Assembly (NCBI GenBank): GCA_036260375.1
Contig: DASZZZ010000089.1
Location: 1 to 41,769, forward strand
Length of the DNA stretch: 41,769 bases
Reading direction: 5' to 3'
DNA from: DASZZZ01 sp036260375
GTDB taxonomy: Bacteria; Actinomycetota; CADDZG01; WHSQ01
The stretch's first letter is position 1, and every line of letters begins with the position of its first letter. The notes under the pieces are model-generated. The model saw only the letters and a program-made list of their open reading frames with translations. It searched no databases and was not told where the DNA came from. The position numbers and the translations under genes were made by a program. This document shows, in pieces, positions 1-7,678 of this stretch.

Positions 1-30
1 TGGGGCGCGCCGCGCGGCGCGCCGTCCCCC

Positions 31-75
31 CTTCGACCTCCCGGTGGCACGCCCGTGCCCACCGGGAGGTCGAAG
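31..75. terminator. Long perfect inverted repeat, likely transcription terminator
   Basis: Bases 31-47 and 59-75 are perfect reverse complements (17 bp) around an 11-base spacer, part of which (48-51 with 54-57) can extend the stem. It lies 30 bases beyond the stop of the leftmost minus-strand gene, livF, which fits a terminator for the MFS-liv operon. There is no run of T on either side; on the minus strand the hairpin is followed by Gs. It is therefore not a textbook intrinsic terminator, and it may serve transcripts from both sides. Confidence 0.6.
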
Positions 76-104
76 GATACACACGCGCCGTGCCGTCCGG
101 AGCC

Positions 105-851
105 CTACCGGCGGCGTCCCGACGCGAGCGTGCCGAGGTAGAGCTGGACGACCTTCGGGTCGTCCAGGAGCTCGCGGCCGGTGCCCGTGTGCGCGGTCCT
201 CCCGGAGTCGAGGACGTAGGCGCGCGCGCACGTCTCGAGGCACCGGCGCGCGTTCTGCTCGACCATCGCGACCGCGACCCCGGCGCGGTTGACCTCGACG
301 ACGCTCGCGAACACGTCGTCGACGTTGGCGGGCGACAGGCCGGCGGAGGGCTCGTCGAGCAGCAGCACGGACGGCTCCGCCATGAGCGCGCGCGCCATCG
401 CGACGACCTGACGCTGGCCGCCGGACAGCGCGCCGGCGACGTCGCGCGCCCGTCGTGCGACGAGCGGGAAGACGTCGGCGACCTCGTCGAGGCGGCGGCG
501 GACGTCGCGCGGGTGCGTGTACGCGCCCATCTCGAGGTTCTCGCGCACGGTGAGCGACGGGAAGACGTTGCGCGACTGCGGGACGTAGCCGACGCCGGCG
601 GCGACGAGCGCGTGCGGCGCCCGTCCGGTGACGTCGTCGCCGTGCAGCGCGACGGTGCCGGCCGTGACGCGCACGAGACCGAAGATCGCTTTGAGCAGCG
701 TCGACTTGCCCGCGCCGTTGGGACCGACGATGCCGACGAGCTCGCCGGCGCCGACGTCGAGGTCGCAGCCGTCGACGATCGGGACGCCCGCGACGTAGCC
801 CGCGACGACGCCGCGCGCGCTCAGGGCCGGGGGCGGCTGGGGGCCCGTCAC
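105..851 (-). CDS. livF: Branched-chain amino-acid ABC transporter ATP-binding protein LivF (liv operon 1)
   Basis: 248-residue cytoplasmic ABC ATPase that would power a LivHM-type permease. Visible are a Walker A (GPNGAGKST), a Q-loop region (GYVPQSRNVFPSLTV), the signature LSGGQ and a Walker B ending LLLDEPSAGL, followed by the H-loop region in which LivF proteins have EQNA. The GTG start at 851 is chosen because it overlaps the TGA of the upstream livG (GTGA, 4 bases) and gives normal LivF length; the open frame further upstream is arginine-rich and shows no homology. Last gene of a five-gene minus-strand unit, followed by the hairpin at 31-75. The transported ligand is unknown because the operon has no binding protein. 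Confidence 0.93.
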   Translation of the reverse strand: MTGPQPPPALSARGVVAGYVAGVPIVDGCDLDVGAGELVGIVGPNGAGKSTLLKAIFGLVRVTAGTVALHGDDVTGRAPHALVAAGVGYVPQSRNVFPSLTVRENLEMGAYTHPRDVRRRLDEVADVFPLVARRARDVAGALSGGQRQVVAMARALMAEPSVLLLDEPSAGLSPANVDDVFASVVEVNRAGVAVAMVEQNARRCLETCARAYVLDSGRTAHTGTGRELLDDPKVVQLYLGTLASGRRR

Positions 852-1684
852 GGCGCCGCCTCGGCGCGCGCGCCGAGGTACGCGTCGACGACCGCGGGGT
901 CGCGCCCGACGTGCGCGGGCGTGCCCTCGGCGATGACGCGGCCCTCGGCCATGCACACGACCCAGTCCCCGATGCCGGCGACGACGTCCATGTCGTGCTC
1001 CACGAACAGGATCGTCACGCCGTCGGCGCGCAGCGCCTCCACGTGGTCGAGCACGGTGCGCCCGAAGGCGCGGTTGAGCCCCGCCATGGGCTCGTCGAGC
1101 ATCAGCAGCGCGGGGTCCGCCATCAGCGCGCGCGCGATCTCGAGGAGCTTGCGCTGGCCGCCCGACAGCGTGCCGGCGAGCTCGTCGCGCGCGTGCGCGA
1201 GCCCGAAGCGCTCGAGGAGCTCCTCGGCGCGCTCCTCACACGCCCGTTCCTCGGCGCGCCACCGCCGCGCCAGCAGCGCGTTCGACAGCCGCTCGCCGCG
1301 CCGGCGCGCGCCGGCGACCATGACGTTCTCGATCACCGTCATGCGCGCCAGCGGACGCGTCAGCTGCCACGTGCGCACCATGCCCCCGCGCGCGACGCGG
1401 TGCGGCGGCGCGCGGGTGAGCTCCGCGCCGTCGAAGCTCCACCGTCCGGACTCCGCGCGCTCGAACCCGGACAGCACGTCGAACAACGTCGTCTTGCCGG
1501 CGCCGTTGGGGCCGATGAGTGCGGTGATCGAGCCGCGCTGCACCTCGAGGTGGTCGACGTCGAGCGCGCGCACGCCGCCGAACGAGCGCGCGACGCCGTC
1601 GACCGTCAGCAGCGCGTCGGGCTTGGGCGCGCCGGGGCGCGCCTCGACACGCTCGGTCCACGCGCGCGGGTCGTCAGCCGGCAT
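848..1684 (-). CDS. livG: Branched-chain amino-acid ABC transporter ATP-binding protein LivG (liv operon 1)
   Basis: 278-residue ABC ATPase, partner of the LivF that follows. It shows GPNGAGKTT (Walker A), the LivG-typical Q-loop segment VRTWQLTRPLARMTVIENV, the signature LSGGQ, a Walker B ending LMLDEPMAGLN and the H-loop EHDMDVV. The ATG at 1684 overlaps the end of livM by 11 bases and starts just before the first recognisable ABC residues; longer starts would add about 60 arginine-rich residues encoded inside livM. The C-terminal DPAVVDAYLG motif is usual for LivG. Confidence 0.93.
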   Translation of the reverse strand: MPADDPRAWTERVEARPGAPKPDALLTVDGVARSFGGVRALDVDHLEVQRGSITALIGPNGAGKTTLFDVLSGFERAESGRWSFDGAELTRAPPHRVARGGMVRTWQLTRPLARMTVIENVMVAGARRRGERLSNALLARRWRAEERACEERAEELLERFGLAHARDELAGTLSGGQRKLLEIARALMADPALLMLDEPMAGLNRAFGRTVLDHVEALRADGVTILFVEHDMDVVAGIGDWVVCMAEGRVIAEGTPAHVGRDPAVVDAYLGARAEAAP

Positions 1685-2666
1685 CGAGCGTCGTCTCCCT
1701 CCGGTCGCCGAGGATCCCCTGCGGACGGAACACGACCAGCAGCATGAGACCGAGGCCCACGAGCGCGAACCGCACCGCGCCGACCTGGTCGGACGCCAGC
1801 ACGCCGCCCGGCACGACGCCCGCCGCGATCGCCTCGCGCAGCAACGTGTCGGCGCCGGCAACGACGAACGAGAACAGCACCGCGCCGAGGACCGGCCCCC
1901 ACGCCGTCGCGGGCCCGCCGAGGATCAGCAGCGTGTAGGCGAAGAACGTCACCGCGGGCACGTACGTGTCGGGGCTCGCGGCCTGCTGGCCGATCGCGAG
2001 CATCATGCCGGCGAGCGCGCCGGCCACGCCGCCGACCGCGAGGCTCTGCAGCTTGACCGCGAACACGTTCTTGCCGAGCGCGCGCGCCGCGTCCTCGTCG
2101 TCGCGGATCGAACGCAGCACGCGTCCCCACGGGCTCGACGCGAGGCGCGCGACGACCACGGCGCAGGCGGCGGCGAGCGCCCACGCGACGAGCGTGGCCC
2201 ACAGACGGTCGTGCCCGAACGTGAGGCGGCCGATCCCGTAGCGCCGCTCGGGCAACGGGTTGATCGAATAGAACGAATCGGCGAAGCGCTGCAACCCGAA
2301 CACGCCGTTGGTCACGGGCCGCATCAGCTCGCTGCGGAACAACAGTCGCAGGATCTCGGACGCGGCGATGGTCGTGATCGCGAGGTAGTCGGCGCGCAGG
2401 CGCAGCGTCGGGACGCCGAGACACAGCGCCAGCACGACCGCGAGCGCGACGCCGACGGCGACGCCGACCCACAACGGGAGCCCGTACGTCGCCACGGTCG
2501 CGGCGACGCCGTACGCGCCGACGAGCATGAAGCCGACCTGGCCGAAGTTGAGCAGGCCCGTGTAGCCGAAGTGGACGTTGAGCCCGATCGCGGCGAGCGC
2601 GTACACGGCCGCCTCGAGGCTGACCGCGGCGCGCAGCGCGTCGACGAGGATGCCCGCGGCGTCCAT
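1674..2666 (-). CDS. livM: Branched-chain amino-acid ABC transporter permease LivM (liv operon 1)
   Basis: 330-residue integral membrane permease. The N-terminal half carries the LivM signature (LNVHFGYTGLLNFGQVGFMLVGAY) and the GVPTLRLRADYLAITT loop; the coupling region reads LRSIRDDEDAARALGKNV and the C-terminus has VVFRPQGILG. About eight to ten hydrophobic segments. The ATG shares its A with the TGA of livH (TGATG), indicating translational coupling. Order livH-livM-livG-livF is canonical. Function assigned by family; substrates of this family range from branched-chain amino acids to urea, amides and aromatic acids. Confidence 0.93.
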   Translation of the reverse strand: MDAAGILVDALRAAVSLEAAVYALAAIGLNVHFGYTGLLNFGQVGFMLVGAYGVAATVATYGLPLWVGVAVGVALAVVLALCLGVPTLRLRADYLAITTIAASEILRLLFRSELMRPVTNGVFGLQRFADSFYSINPLPERRYGIGRLTFGHDRLWATLVAWALAAACAVVVARLASSPWGRVLRSIRDDEDAARALGKNVFAVKLQSLAVGGVAGALAGMMLAIGQQAASPDTYVPAVTFFAYTLLILGGPATAWGPVLGAVLFSFVVAGADTLLREAIAAGVVPGGVLASDQVGAVRFALVGLGLMLLVVFRPQGILGDRRETTLDAG

Positions 2667-3958
2667 CACCCGACCCTCTGCGCGCGTCCGAGGATCCCCT
2701 GCGGGCGCACGAGCAGGATCGCCACGAGCGCGACGAGCGCCCACAGGAACTTGAGCTCGGTGGGGAACCACAGCGTGCTGAGCTGCGTCACGACGCCGAT
2801 CACGAGGCTGCCGGCGACGACGCCGAACGCGGTGCCGAGCCCGCCCAGGATCACGCCCGCGAACATCGGCAGCAGCAGGTTGAAGCCCATGCTCCAGCCG
2901 ACCTGCTCGACCATCCCGAGGAACACGCCGCCGAGCGCCGCGATCGCGCCGGCGCCGACCCACACGAGCATGACGACGCGCCGAACGTCGATGCCCGAGC
3001 ACTCCGCGAGGTCGCGGTCGTCGGACACGGCGCGGATCGCCTTGCCGAGGCGCGTGCGTTGCAGCGCGAGGCCGACCGCCGCGAGGACGACGAGCGCGCC
3101 GCCCGCGACGAACAGGTCGCGCGGCGCCAGCGCGACGGGCCCGAGCTCGAGCCTCGTCTGGAGCGTGTAGTCGGCGAACGGTCGCGTGCGACCCCCGAAC
3201 AGCAGCAGCACGACGTGACGCAGCAGCAGCGACAGCCCGATCGACACGACGAGCAACGGGAACAGGCCGACGCGCCGCGCGCGCAGCGGCCGCCACAGCC
3301 CCCGCTCCAACGCGGCGCCGGCGAGCGCGCCGGCGGCGACCGCTATCGCCGCCGCCGCGACGAGATGCACGCGCGGCCCCGCGCCGGACGCGTTGAACAG
3401 GAACGCGACGACGGCGCCCACGGTCACGAGCTCGCCGTGCGCGAAGTTGACGAAGCCCGTCGTGCCGAAGATGAGCGACAGGCCGAGCGCGCTGAGCGCG
3501 ACGATCGCCCCGAACACGATGCCGTCGGCCGTGAGCTGCGCGGCCCGCTCCCACGCCGACGGCCCGGCGTCGTCGGGCGCGGCGCCGCGCGCGACGAGCG
3601 GGTAGAGGAGCGTCCGGTCCTGACCGGGCTGGACGTCGAACTCGAGCGTGTCGTTGTCCGGGATGCGCAGCTGCAGGCCGTCGGGCAGCGTCGCCACGTC
3701 GAGCGTCGCGGTGTACTCGCCGGGGCGCGGCAGGCGCACCCTCCAGGTGCCGTCGGGCCCCGTCACGGCGCGCCCGACGGGGTCGCCGGCGGCCGTCTCG
3801 ACCGCCACCGCGACGCCCTCGACGGGGCCGCGCGGGCCCTCGATCGTTCCGCGCACGACCTCGCTCGCGGCGCGCGCCGGGCCCGCCGCGAGCGCGAGCG
3901 CGCACGCGGCCGCGGCGGCCGCGCCCAGCCGTCGCCCGCGGCCCCCGGACGTTCGCAT
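2666..3958 (-). CDS. livH: LivH-type ABC permease fused to an N-terminal secreted carboxypeptidase-regulatory-like domain
   Basis: 430 residues, well over 100 more than ordinary LivH (about 290-310). Residues 1-31 look like a Sec signal peptide (twin arginines, a long Ala/Leu core, then ARA-A). Residues 33-125 form a beta-rich module with the pattern of carboxypeptidase regulatory-like domains (RGTIEGPRGPVEGVAV, then TGPDGTWRVRLPRPGEYTATL). From about residue 135 it is a standard LivH: LIFGTTGFVNFAHGELVTVGA, the coupling loop AIRAVSDDRDLAECSGIDV and the C-terminal LLVRPQGILG. The extra domain should sit outside the membrane. The operon encodes no binding protein, so this domain could help dock one encoded elsewhere; that is inference. 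The MFS gene ends 10 bases upstream. Confidence 0.9.
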   Translation of the reverse strand: MRTSGGRGRRLGAAAAAACALALAAGPARAASEVVRGTIEGPRGPVEGVAVAVETAAGDPVGRAVTGPDGTWRVRLPRPGEYTATLDVATLPDGLQLRIPDNDTLEFDVQPGQDRTLLYPLVARGAAPDDAGPSAWERAAQLTADGIVFGAIVALSALGLSLIFGTTGFVNFAHGELVTVGAVVAFLFNASGAGPRVHLVAAAAIAVAAGALAGAALERGLWRPLRARRVGLFPLLVVSIGLSLLLRHVVLLLFGGRTRPFADYTLQTRLELGPVALAPRDLFVAGGALVVLAAVGLALQRTRLGKAIRAVSDDRDLAECSGIDVRRVVMLVWVGAGAIAALGGVFLGMVEQVGWSMGFNLLLPMFAGVILGGLGTAFGVVAGSLVIGVVTQLSTLWFPTELKFLWALVALVAILLVRPQGILGRAQRVG

Positions 3959-3968
3959 GGCCCCCGGC

Positions 3969-5159
3969 TCAGCTCCGGTCGCTGAACGCGAGCGCCGCGG
4001 CGACGCACGCGAGCGCCGCGCTCGCCACGAACGCGCCCGGGTAGCCGACGCCGTCGATGAGCAGGCCGGCGGTCGGTTGGCCGACGAGGAGCCCGAGGTC
4101 CCAGAACGACGTGTACGCGCCGAGCGCCGCGCCCTGCTCCGCGGGCTGCGCCTGCTGCACGACGATCAGCGCGAGCGACGGATACAGCAGCGAGAACCCC
4201 GCGCCCATGACGAGCCCTCCGGCGATCGCCGTCCACGGCTCGGTCGCGGTCGCGATCACCACGAGGCCGGCGGCCTCCACGACGCCCGACCACAGGGCGA
4301 CGCGCTGGGGGCCGAGGCGGTCGGGGAGCCGTCCGGCGAGCACGCGCGTCCCGACGTACGTGGCGCCGTACGCGAACAGCGTCCAGCGTCCGAACTCGCC
4401 GATGTCGCGCGACCGCAGGAACAGCACGATGAAGCCGTTGAGCGTCGCGTAGCCGATCGCCGCGAGCGCGAGCGCGGCCCCCGGCCGCACGACGACCGCC
4501 GGCAACAGCGCGCCGCGCTCGCTCTCGACGCGCTCGTGTGGGTCGGGTACGAACGTCGCCACCAGCGCGCCGACGAGCGGCGCGACCGCGGACAGCGTCC
4601 ACACCGTGCCGAAGCTCCACCGCTCCAGCACGATGCCGCCGACCACGGGCCCGACCGTGAAGCCCGTCCACATCGCGAGGCCGGCGAAGCCGACGAGCTG
4701 CCCGCGCCGGTCGGGCGGCGCCATCGAGACGATCCACACCGCCGCCGCGGTGAACACCGCCGCCTCTCCGACGCCGAGCACGAGACGCGCCGCGAACAGG
4801 CCCGGCAGTCCCGCGGGCAGGTGGTACAGGACGCCGGCGAGCGCGACGAGCGCGCACCCAGCCACCATGACGTTGCGCCGGCCGCGACGCTCCGCGAGGC
4901 GGCCCGCGAACGGGCGCGACACGAACGCCGCGGCGCCCGTCGCGCCCATGACGAAGCCCACGACGCCGTTGCTCGCGCCGACCGGGCCGCGTACGTACAG
5001 CGGCAGCACGGTGAAGACGAAACCCAGTGACAGGAACGCGAACACGAGCGCGGCGAGGATGCCCGCGATCGTGCGCCAGTCGGCGCGCGCCAGAGACTCG
5101 GGCGCGGCCGGCTCGTCGCGGTCGTCTCGGATCGCGGTGTCTCTCCTGCGGCCCTCCAT
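3969..5159 (-). CDS. Major facilitator superfamily transporter (probable drug/metabolite exporter)
   Basis: 396-residue MFS protein with twelve predicted transmembrane segments. The loop between helices 2 and 3 carries the motif-A-like GRLAERRGRRNVMVAG, and the matching loop in the second half reads GRLPDRLGPQRVALWSG. The segment GFTVGPVVGG in helix 5 matches motif C of antiporter-type MFS families. The first 25 residues are hydrophilic and cytoplasmic. First gene of the minus-strand unit with liv operon 1, and divergent from the sulfotransferase that opens the biosynthetic island. It may export that island's product, but the sequence gives no direct substrate evidence. Confidence 0.88.
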   Translation of the reverse strand: MEGRRRDTAIRDDRDEPAAPESLARADWRTIAGILAALVFAFLSLGFVFTVLPLYVRGPVGASNGVVGFVMGATGAAAFVSRPFAGRLAERRGRRNVMVAGCALVALAGVLYHLPAGLPGLFAARLVLGVGEAAVFTAAAVWIVSMAPPDRRGQLVGFAGLAMWTGFTVGPVVGGIVLERWSFGTVWTLSAVAPLVGALVATFVPDPHERVESERGALLPAVVVRPGAALALAAIGYATLNGFIVLFLRSRDIGEFGRWTLFAYGATYVGTRVLAGRLPDRLGPQRVALWSGVVEAAGLVVIATATEPWTAIAGGLVMGAGFSLLYPSLALIVVQQAQPAEQGAALGAYTSFWDLGLLVGQPTAGLLIDGVGYPGAFVASAALACVAAALAFSDRS

Positions 5160-5263
5160 GCCCCCCCTCGCTCGCGCAGGTCGGCCCGAAGCCTATTATC
5201 CTCACGCGCTCGTCCGCCGCGGTGTGCGCGGGCGCGTCGTCACGACCGACTTGGGGGGGAGTC
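5160..5263. promoter_or_regulatory. Divergent promoter region between the MFS-liv operon and the sulfotransferase
   Basis: 104 bases between two divergent starts. An AT island contains TATTAT at 5194-5199 on the plus strand, overlapping ATAATAGGCT on the minus strand; either could serve as a -10 element. I see no convincing -35 hexamer for either direction. The sulfotransferase has a strong G-rich Shine-Dalgarno (5252-5260) just before its ATG, and the MFS gene has a G-run ahead of its ATG. Confidence 0.45.
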
Positions 5264-6166
5264 ATGGCGTCCGGCGTCACCGTCCTCTACTTCATGGGGT
5301 GGACGCGCAGCGGCACGACGATCCTGGGCAACGTCCTCAACGAGATCGACGGCTTCGTCCACGTCGGCGAGCTGCACTTCCTGTGGCTCAACGGCGTGCT
5401 GGGCACCGGGACGAATCGCATGTGCGGCTGCGGCGACGAGCTCACGCGCTGTTCGCTGTGGTCCGCCGTGCTCGACGCCGGTCGCTCCGGCGGCGGGTCG
5501 CTGGAGGACCACGCGCGCCGCGTGCACGAGCTGCAACAACGGCGCTTTCGCACGCGACACACGTGGCGGCTCCTGCGCGGCGCCGGCGACGCCGCGACCG
5601 CGGCGTACGTCGAGCTCATGACGGCGACGTATCGCGCGATCGGCGACACGACCGGCGCGCGCGTGATCGTCGACACGTCGAAGTACGCGTCGGAGGCCGC
5701 GGTGCTCGCGCGCGCGGGCGTGCGTCCCGCGCTCGTGCACATGGTGCGTGACCCGCGCGCGGTGGCGCACTCGTGGGCGCGCGCGAAGGCGTACATCCCG
5801 AGCCGCGGGACGCTCGACAGCACGTTGCTGTGGGACGGCTTCAACCTCGCGGCGGAGGCGGTGCGCAAGCGCCATCCCGACGCGACCGTGACGATCCGCT
5901 ACGAGGACTTCGTCGCGGCGCCGCGCGCGACGGTCGACCGGCTTCTGGAGCTCGTCGGCGAGCCCGCGTCCTCCAACCCGATGCTCGACGACCGCACCGT
6001 GCGGCTCGGCCCCAACCACACGGTGACGGGAAACCCGGACCGGTTCGAGACCGGGGTCGTCGAGCTGCGTCCCGACGAGCGGTGGAGGAGCGGGATGCCG
6101 CGGCCGCGCCGGGTCGCCGCGACGGTCGCGGCGGCGCCGTGGTTGCGACGCTACGGTTACACGTAA
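5264..6166 (+). CDS. PAPS-dependent sulfotransferase family protein
   Basis: 300-residue cytosolic protein expected to transfer sulfate from PAPS to a small-molecule hydroxyl or amine. The 5'-phosphosulfate-binding loop is near the N-terminus (GWTRSGTTILGNVL, residues 12-25) and the 3'-phosphate-binding segment is VRDPRAVAHSWARAK. A Cys-rich stretch CGCGDELTRCSLW is common in bacterial sulfotransferases of this group. The ATG at 5264 has a G-rich ribosome-binding site 4-12 bases upstream; the frame is open further left but only across the promoter region. It heads the plus-strand run of an aminotransferase and a capsid-fold shell gene. Sulfotransferases are, as I recall, a hallmark of clusters around Family 3 encapsulins. 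The acceptor cannot be predicted. Confidence 0.87.
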   Translation: MASGVTVLYFMGWTRSGTTILGNVLNEIDGFVHVGELHFLWLNGVLGTGTNRMCGCGDELTRCSLWSAVLDAGRSGGGSLEDHARRVHELQQRRFRTRHTWRLLRGAGDAATAAYVELMTATYRAIGDTTGARVIVDTSKYASEAAVLARAGVRPALVHMVRDPRAVAHSWARAKAYIPSRGTLDSTLLWDGFNLAAEAVRKRHPDATVTIRYEDFVAAPRATVDRLLELVGEPASSNPMLDDRTVRLGPNHTVTGNPDRFETGVVELRPDERWRSGMPRPRRVAATVAAAPWLRRYGYT

Positions 6167-6232
6167 AGTATTTGCGAGCAAAGCACCGTGCAAAACTGCC
6201 GTCCCCACGTTGGCCGCGCACCGGGCCCGCGG

Positions 6233-6264
6233 TTGCGGCGCGTGTTAATAGCCTCTGCTATCCT
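6233..6264 (+). promoter_or_regulatory. Candidate promoter for the aminotransferase-encapsulin unit
   Basis: TATCCT at 6259-6264 is preceded by TGC, giving an extended -10 (TGn-TATCCT). TTGCGG at 6233-6238 could be the -35, but the 20-base spacing is wide. A second AT-rich block (TTAATA, 6245-6250) lies between them. The leader to the ATG at 6382 would be about 110 bases. Confidence 0.4.
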
Positions 6265-6272
6265 CGGTGCGT

Positions 6273-6296
6273 GCGAGCGGCGTCCGCGCCGCTCGC
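6273..6296 (+). other. Stem-loop in the leader of the aminotransferase gene
   Basis: GCGAGCGGC (6273-6281) pairs perfectly with GCCGCTCGC (6288-6296) across a six-base loop. It begins about 9 bases after the candidate -10, so it would sit at the 5' end of the transcript. It may stabilise the mRNA or regulate it. The rest of this 215-base gap (6167-6381) shows nothing else I can name beyond the Shine-Dalgarno AAGGAG at 6371-6376. Confidence 0.4.
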
Positions 6297-6381
6297 TCCG
6301 GGTCGTCTGGGGGGGATTCGAGCGCGTGCGCGCGGCGCAGCCGTCGTTACCGCCGTCCTCTGCGAACGCAAAGGAGCCGCG

Positions 6382-7635
6382 ATGAGCGCCGACGACAAGC
6401 TTGCTCTCGACGGAGGACGGCCGGTGCGGACCGAGCCGTGGCCCACGTACGACAAGGGTGCGGTGTTCGTCGACGCCGACGACGAGGCGGCGGGCCGGCG
6501 GGCGCTCGCAAGCCGGCTGTACTTCCGCTACGACTACCGCCCGCTGCACGAGACCGAGACGGGGCGCTTCGAGGCGAAGCTGCGCGACTTCTTCGAGGTC
6601 GAGCACGCACTCGCGCTGTCGAGCGGAACGGCCGCGATCGCGCTGTCGCTCATGGCCGCGGGCATCGAGCCCGGCTCCGAGGTCGCGTGTCCCGCGTTCA
6701 GCTTCACCGCGACGCCGAGCGCGGTCATGCTCGCCGGGTGCAAGCCCGTCCTCGTAGAGGTCGACGACGAGCTGCACTTCGACGTCGCCGATCTCCGCCG
6801 CAAGTTCTCCGACCGGATGAAGGCGATCGTCGTCGTGCACATGCGCGGGTTCGCGAGCGACATCCACGCGGTGCTCGACTTCGCCGACGACGTCGGCGTC
6901 CCCGTGTTCGAGGACGCGGTGCCCGCGCTCGGCGCGTCGCTGAACGGCAAGCGCCTCGGCACCTTCGGCGTCGCCGGCGCGTTCAGCACGCAGTCGGACA
7001 AGTCGATCAACACGGGCGAGGGCGGGTTCCTCGTCACGAACGACACGGCGCTGTTCGCGCGCGCGGTCGTGCTGTCGGGCGCCTACGAGGGCCGTCTGAA
7101 GAAGCACTTCGACGGGGCCGACGTGCCGGGCCTGTCCGATCTCGACCTGCCGCTGTACAACTTCCGCATGGACGAGATCCGGGCCGCAGTCGCGGCGTCG
7201 GCGATGGACCGCCTTCCGCTGCGCCTCAAGCTCCACCACGAGGTGTACGCGCACGTCCTCGACGGCATCTCCGACCTCGACGTGCTGCGCGTGCGGCAGC
7301 CGGTCGCGCCGGAGGCCTACCTCGGCGAGTCGTTGATCTTCCGTCTCGCCGACGGGCTGGGGCACAGGGCGCCGTGGTTCGCACGGGCGCTGTGCGCGGA
7401 GGGCATCGACGCGCGCAACCTCGGCGATCCCGACGACGTCAACGTCCGCTGCTTCTGGAACTGGCGCTTCCTGTTCGACACCGACGACGTCGACGAGATC
7501 AAGGCGACGTGCCCGCGCACCGCCTCGCTCCTGTCGGAGGCGGTCGACGTCCCGCTGTCGCCGACGCTGTCGCCGGAGGACTGCGACCAGGCCGTCGCCG
7601 CGATACGCAAGGTCGCACGCGCGCTGACCGCATGA
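6382..7635 (+). CDS. DegT/DnrJ/EryC1/StrS family PLP-dependent aminotransferase
   Basis: 417-residue fold-type I PLP enzyme of the sugar-aminotransferase/AHBA-synthase family. It shows the SSGTAAIALSL phosphate-binding segment (80-90), a FEDAV motif whose Asp178 should contact the pyridine nitrogen, and the internal-aldimine lysine at 207 (STQSDKSINTGEGGF). The ATG at 6382 follows AAGGAGCC at a good distance; the upstream open frame crosses the promoter and was rejected. N-terminal LALDGGRPVRTEPWP is the usual start of the family. These enzymes aminate keto-sugars or, less often, cyclic ketones in secondary metabolism. The capsid-fold gene follows 43 bases later in the same direction, so the two are probably co-transcribed. 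Confidence 0.92.
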   Translation: MSADDKLALDGGRPVRTEPWPTYDKGAVFVDADDEAAGRRALASRLYFRYDYRPLHETETGRFEAKLRDFFEVEHALALSSGTAAIALSLMAAGIEPGSEVACPAFSFTATPSAVMLAGCKPVLVEVDDELHFDVADLRRKFSDRMKAIVVVHMRGFASDIHAVLDFADDVGVPVFEDAVPALGASLNGKRLGTFGVAGAFSTQSDKSINTGEGGFLVTNDTALFARAVVLSGAYEGRLKKHFDGADVPGLSDLDLPLYNFRMDEIRAAVAASAMDRLPLRLKLHHEVYAHVLDGISDLDVLRVRQPVAPEAYLGESLIFRLADGLGHRAPWFARALCAEGIDARNLGDPDDVNVRCFWNWRFLFDTDDVDEIKATCPRTASLLSEAVDVPLSPTLSPEDCDQAVAAIRKVARALTA

Positions 7636-7678
7636 CGCGCGCGCCCGACCGACCGAGCGCCCGTCACGAGGAGGACGC

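Noticed and set aside
90..3170. Very long plus-strand open frame opposite the liv operon
   Set aside because: Extremely Arg/Ala/Asp/His-rich, no recognisable domain, and antisense to four clear genes; long antisense frames are expected at this GC content.
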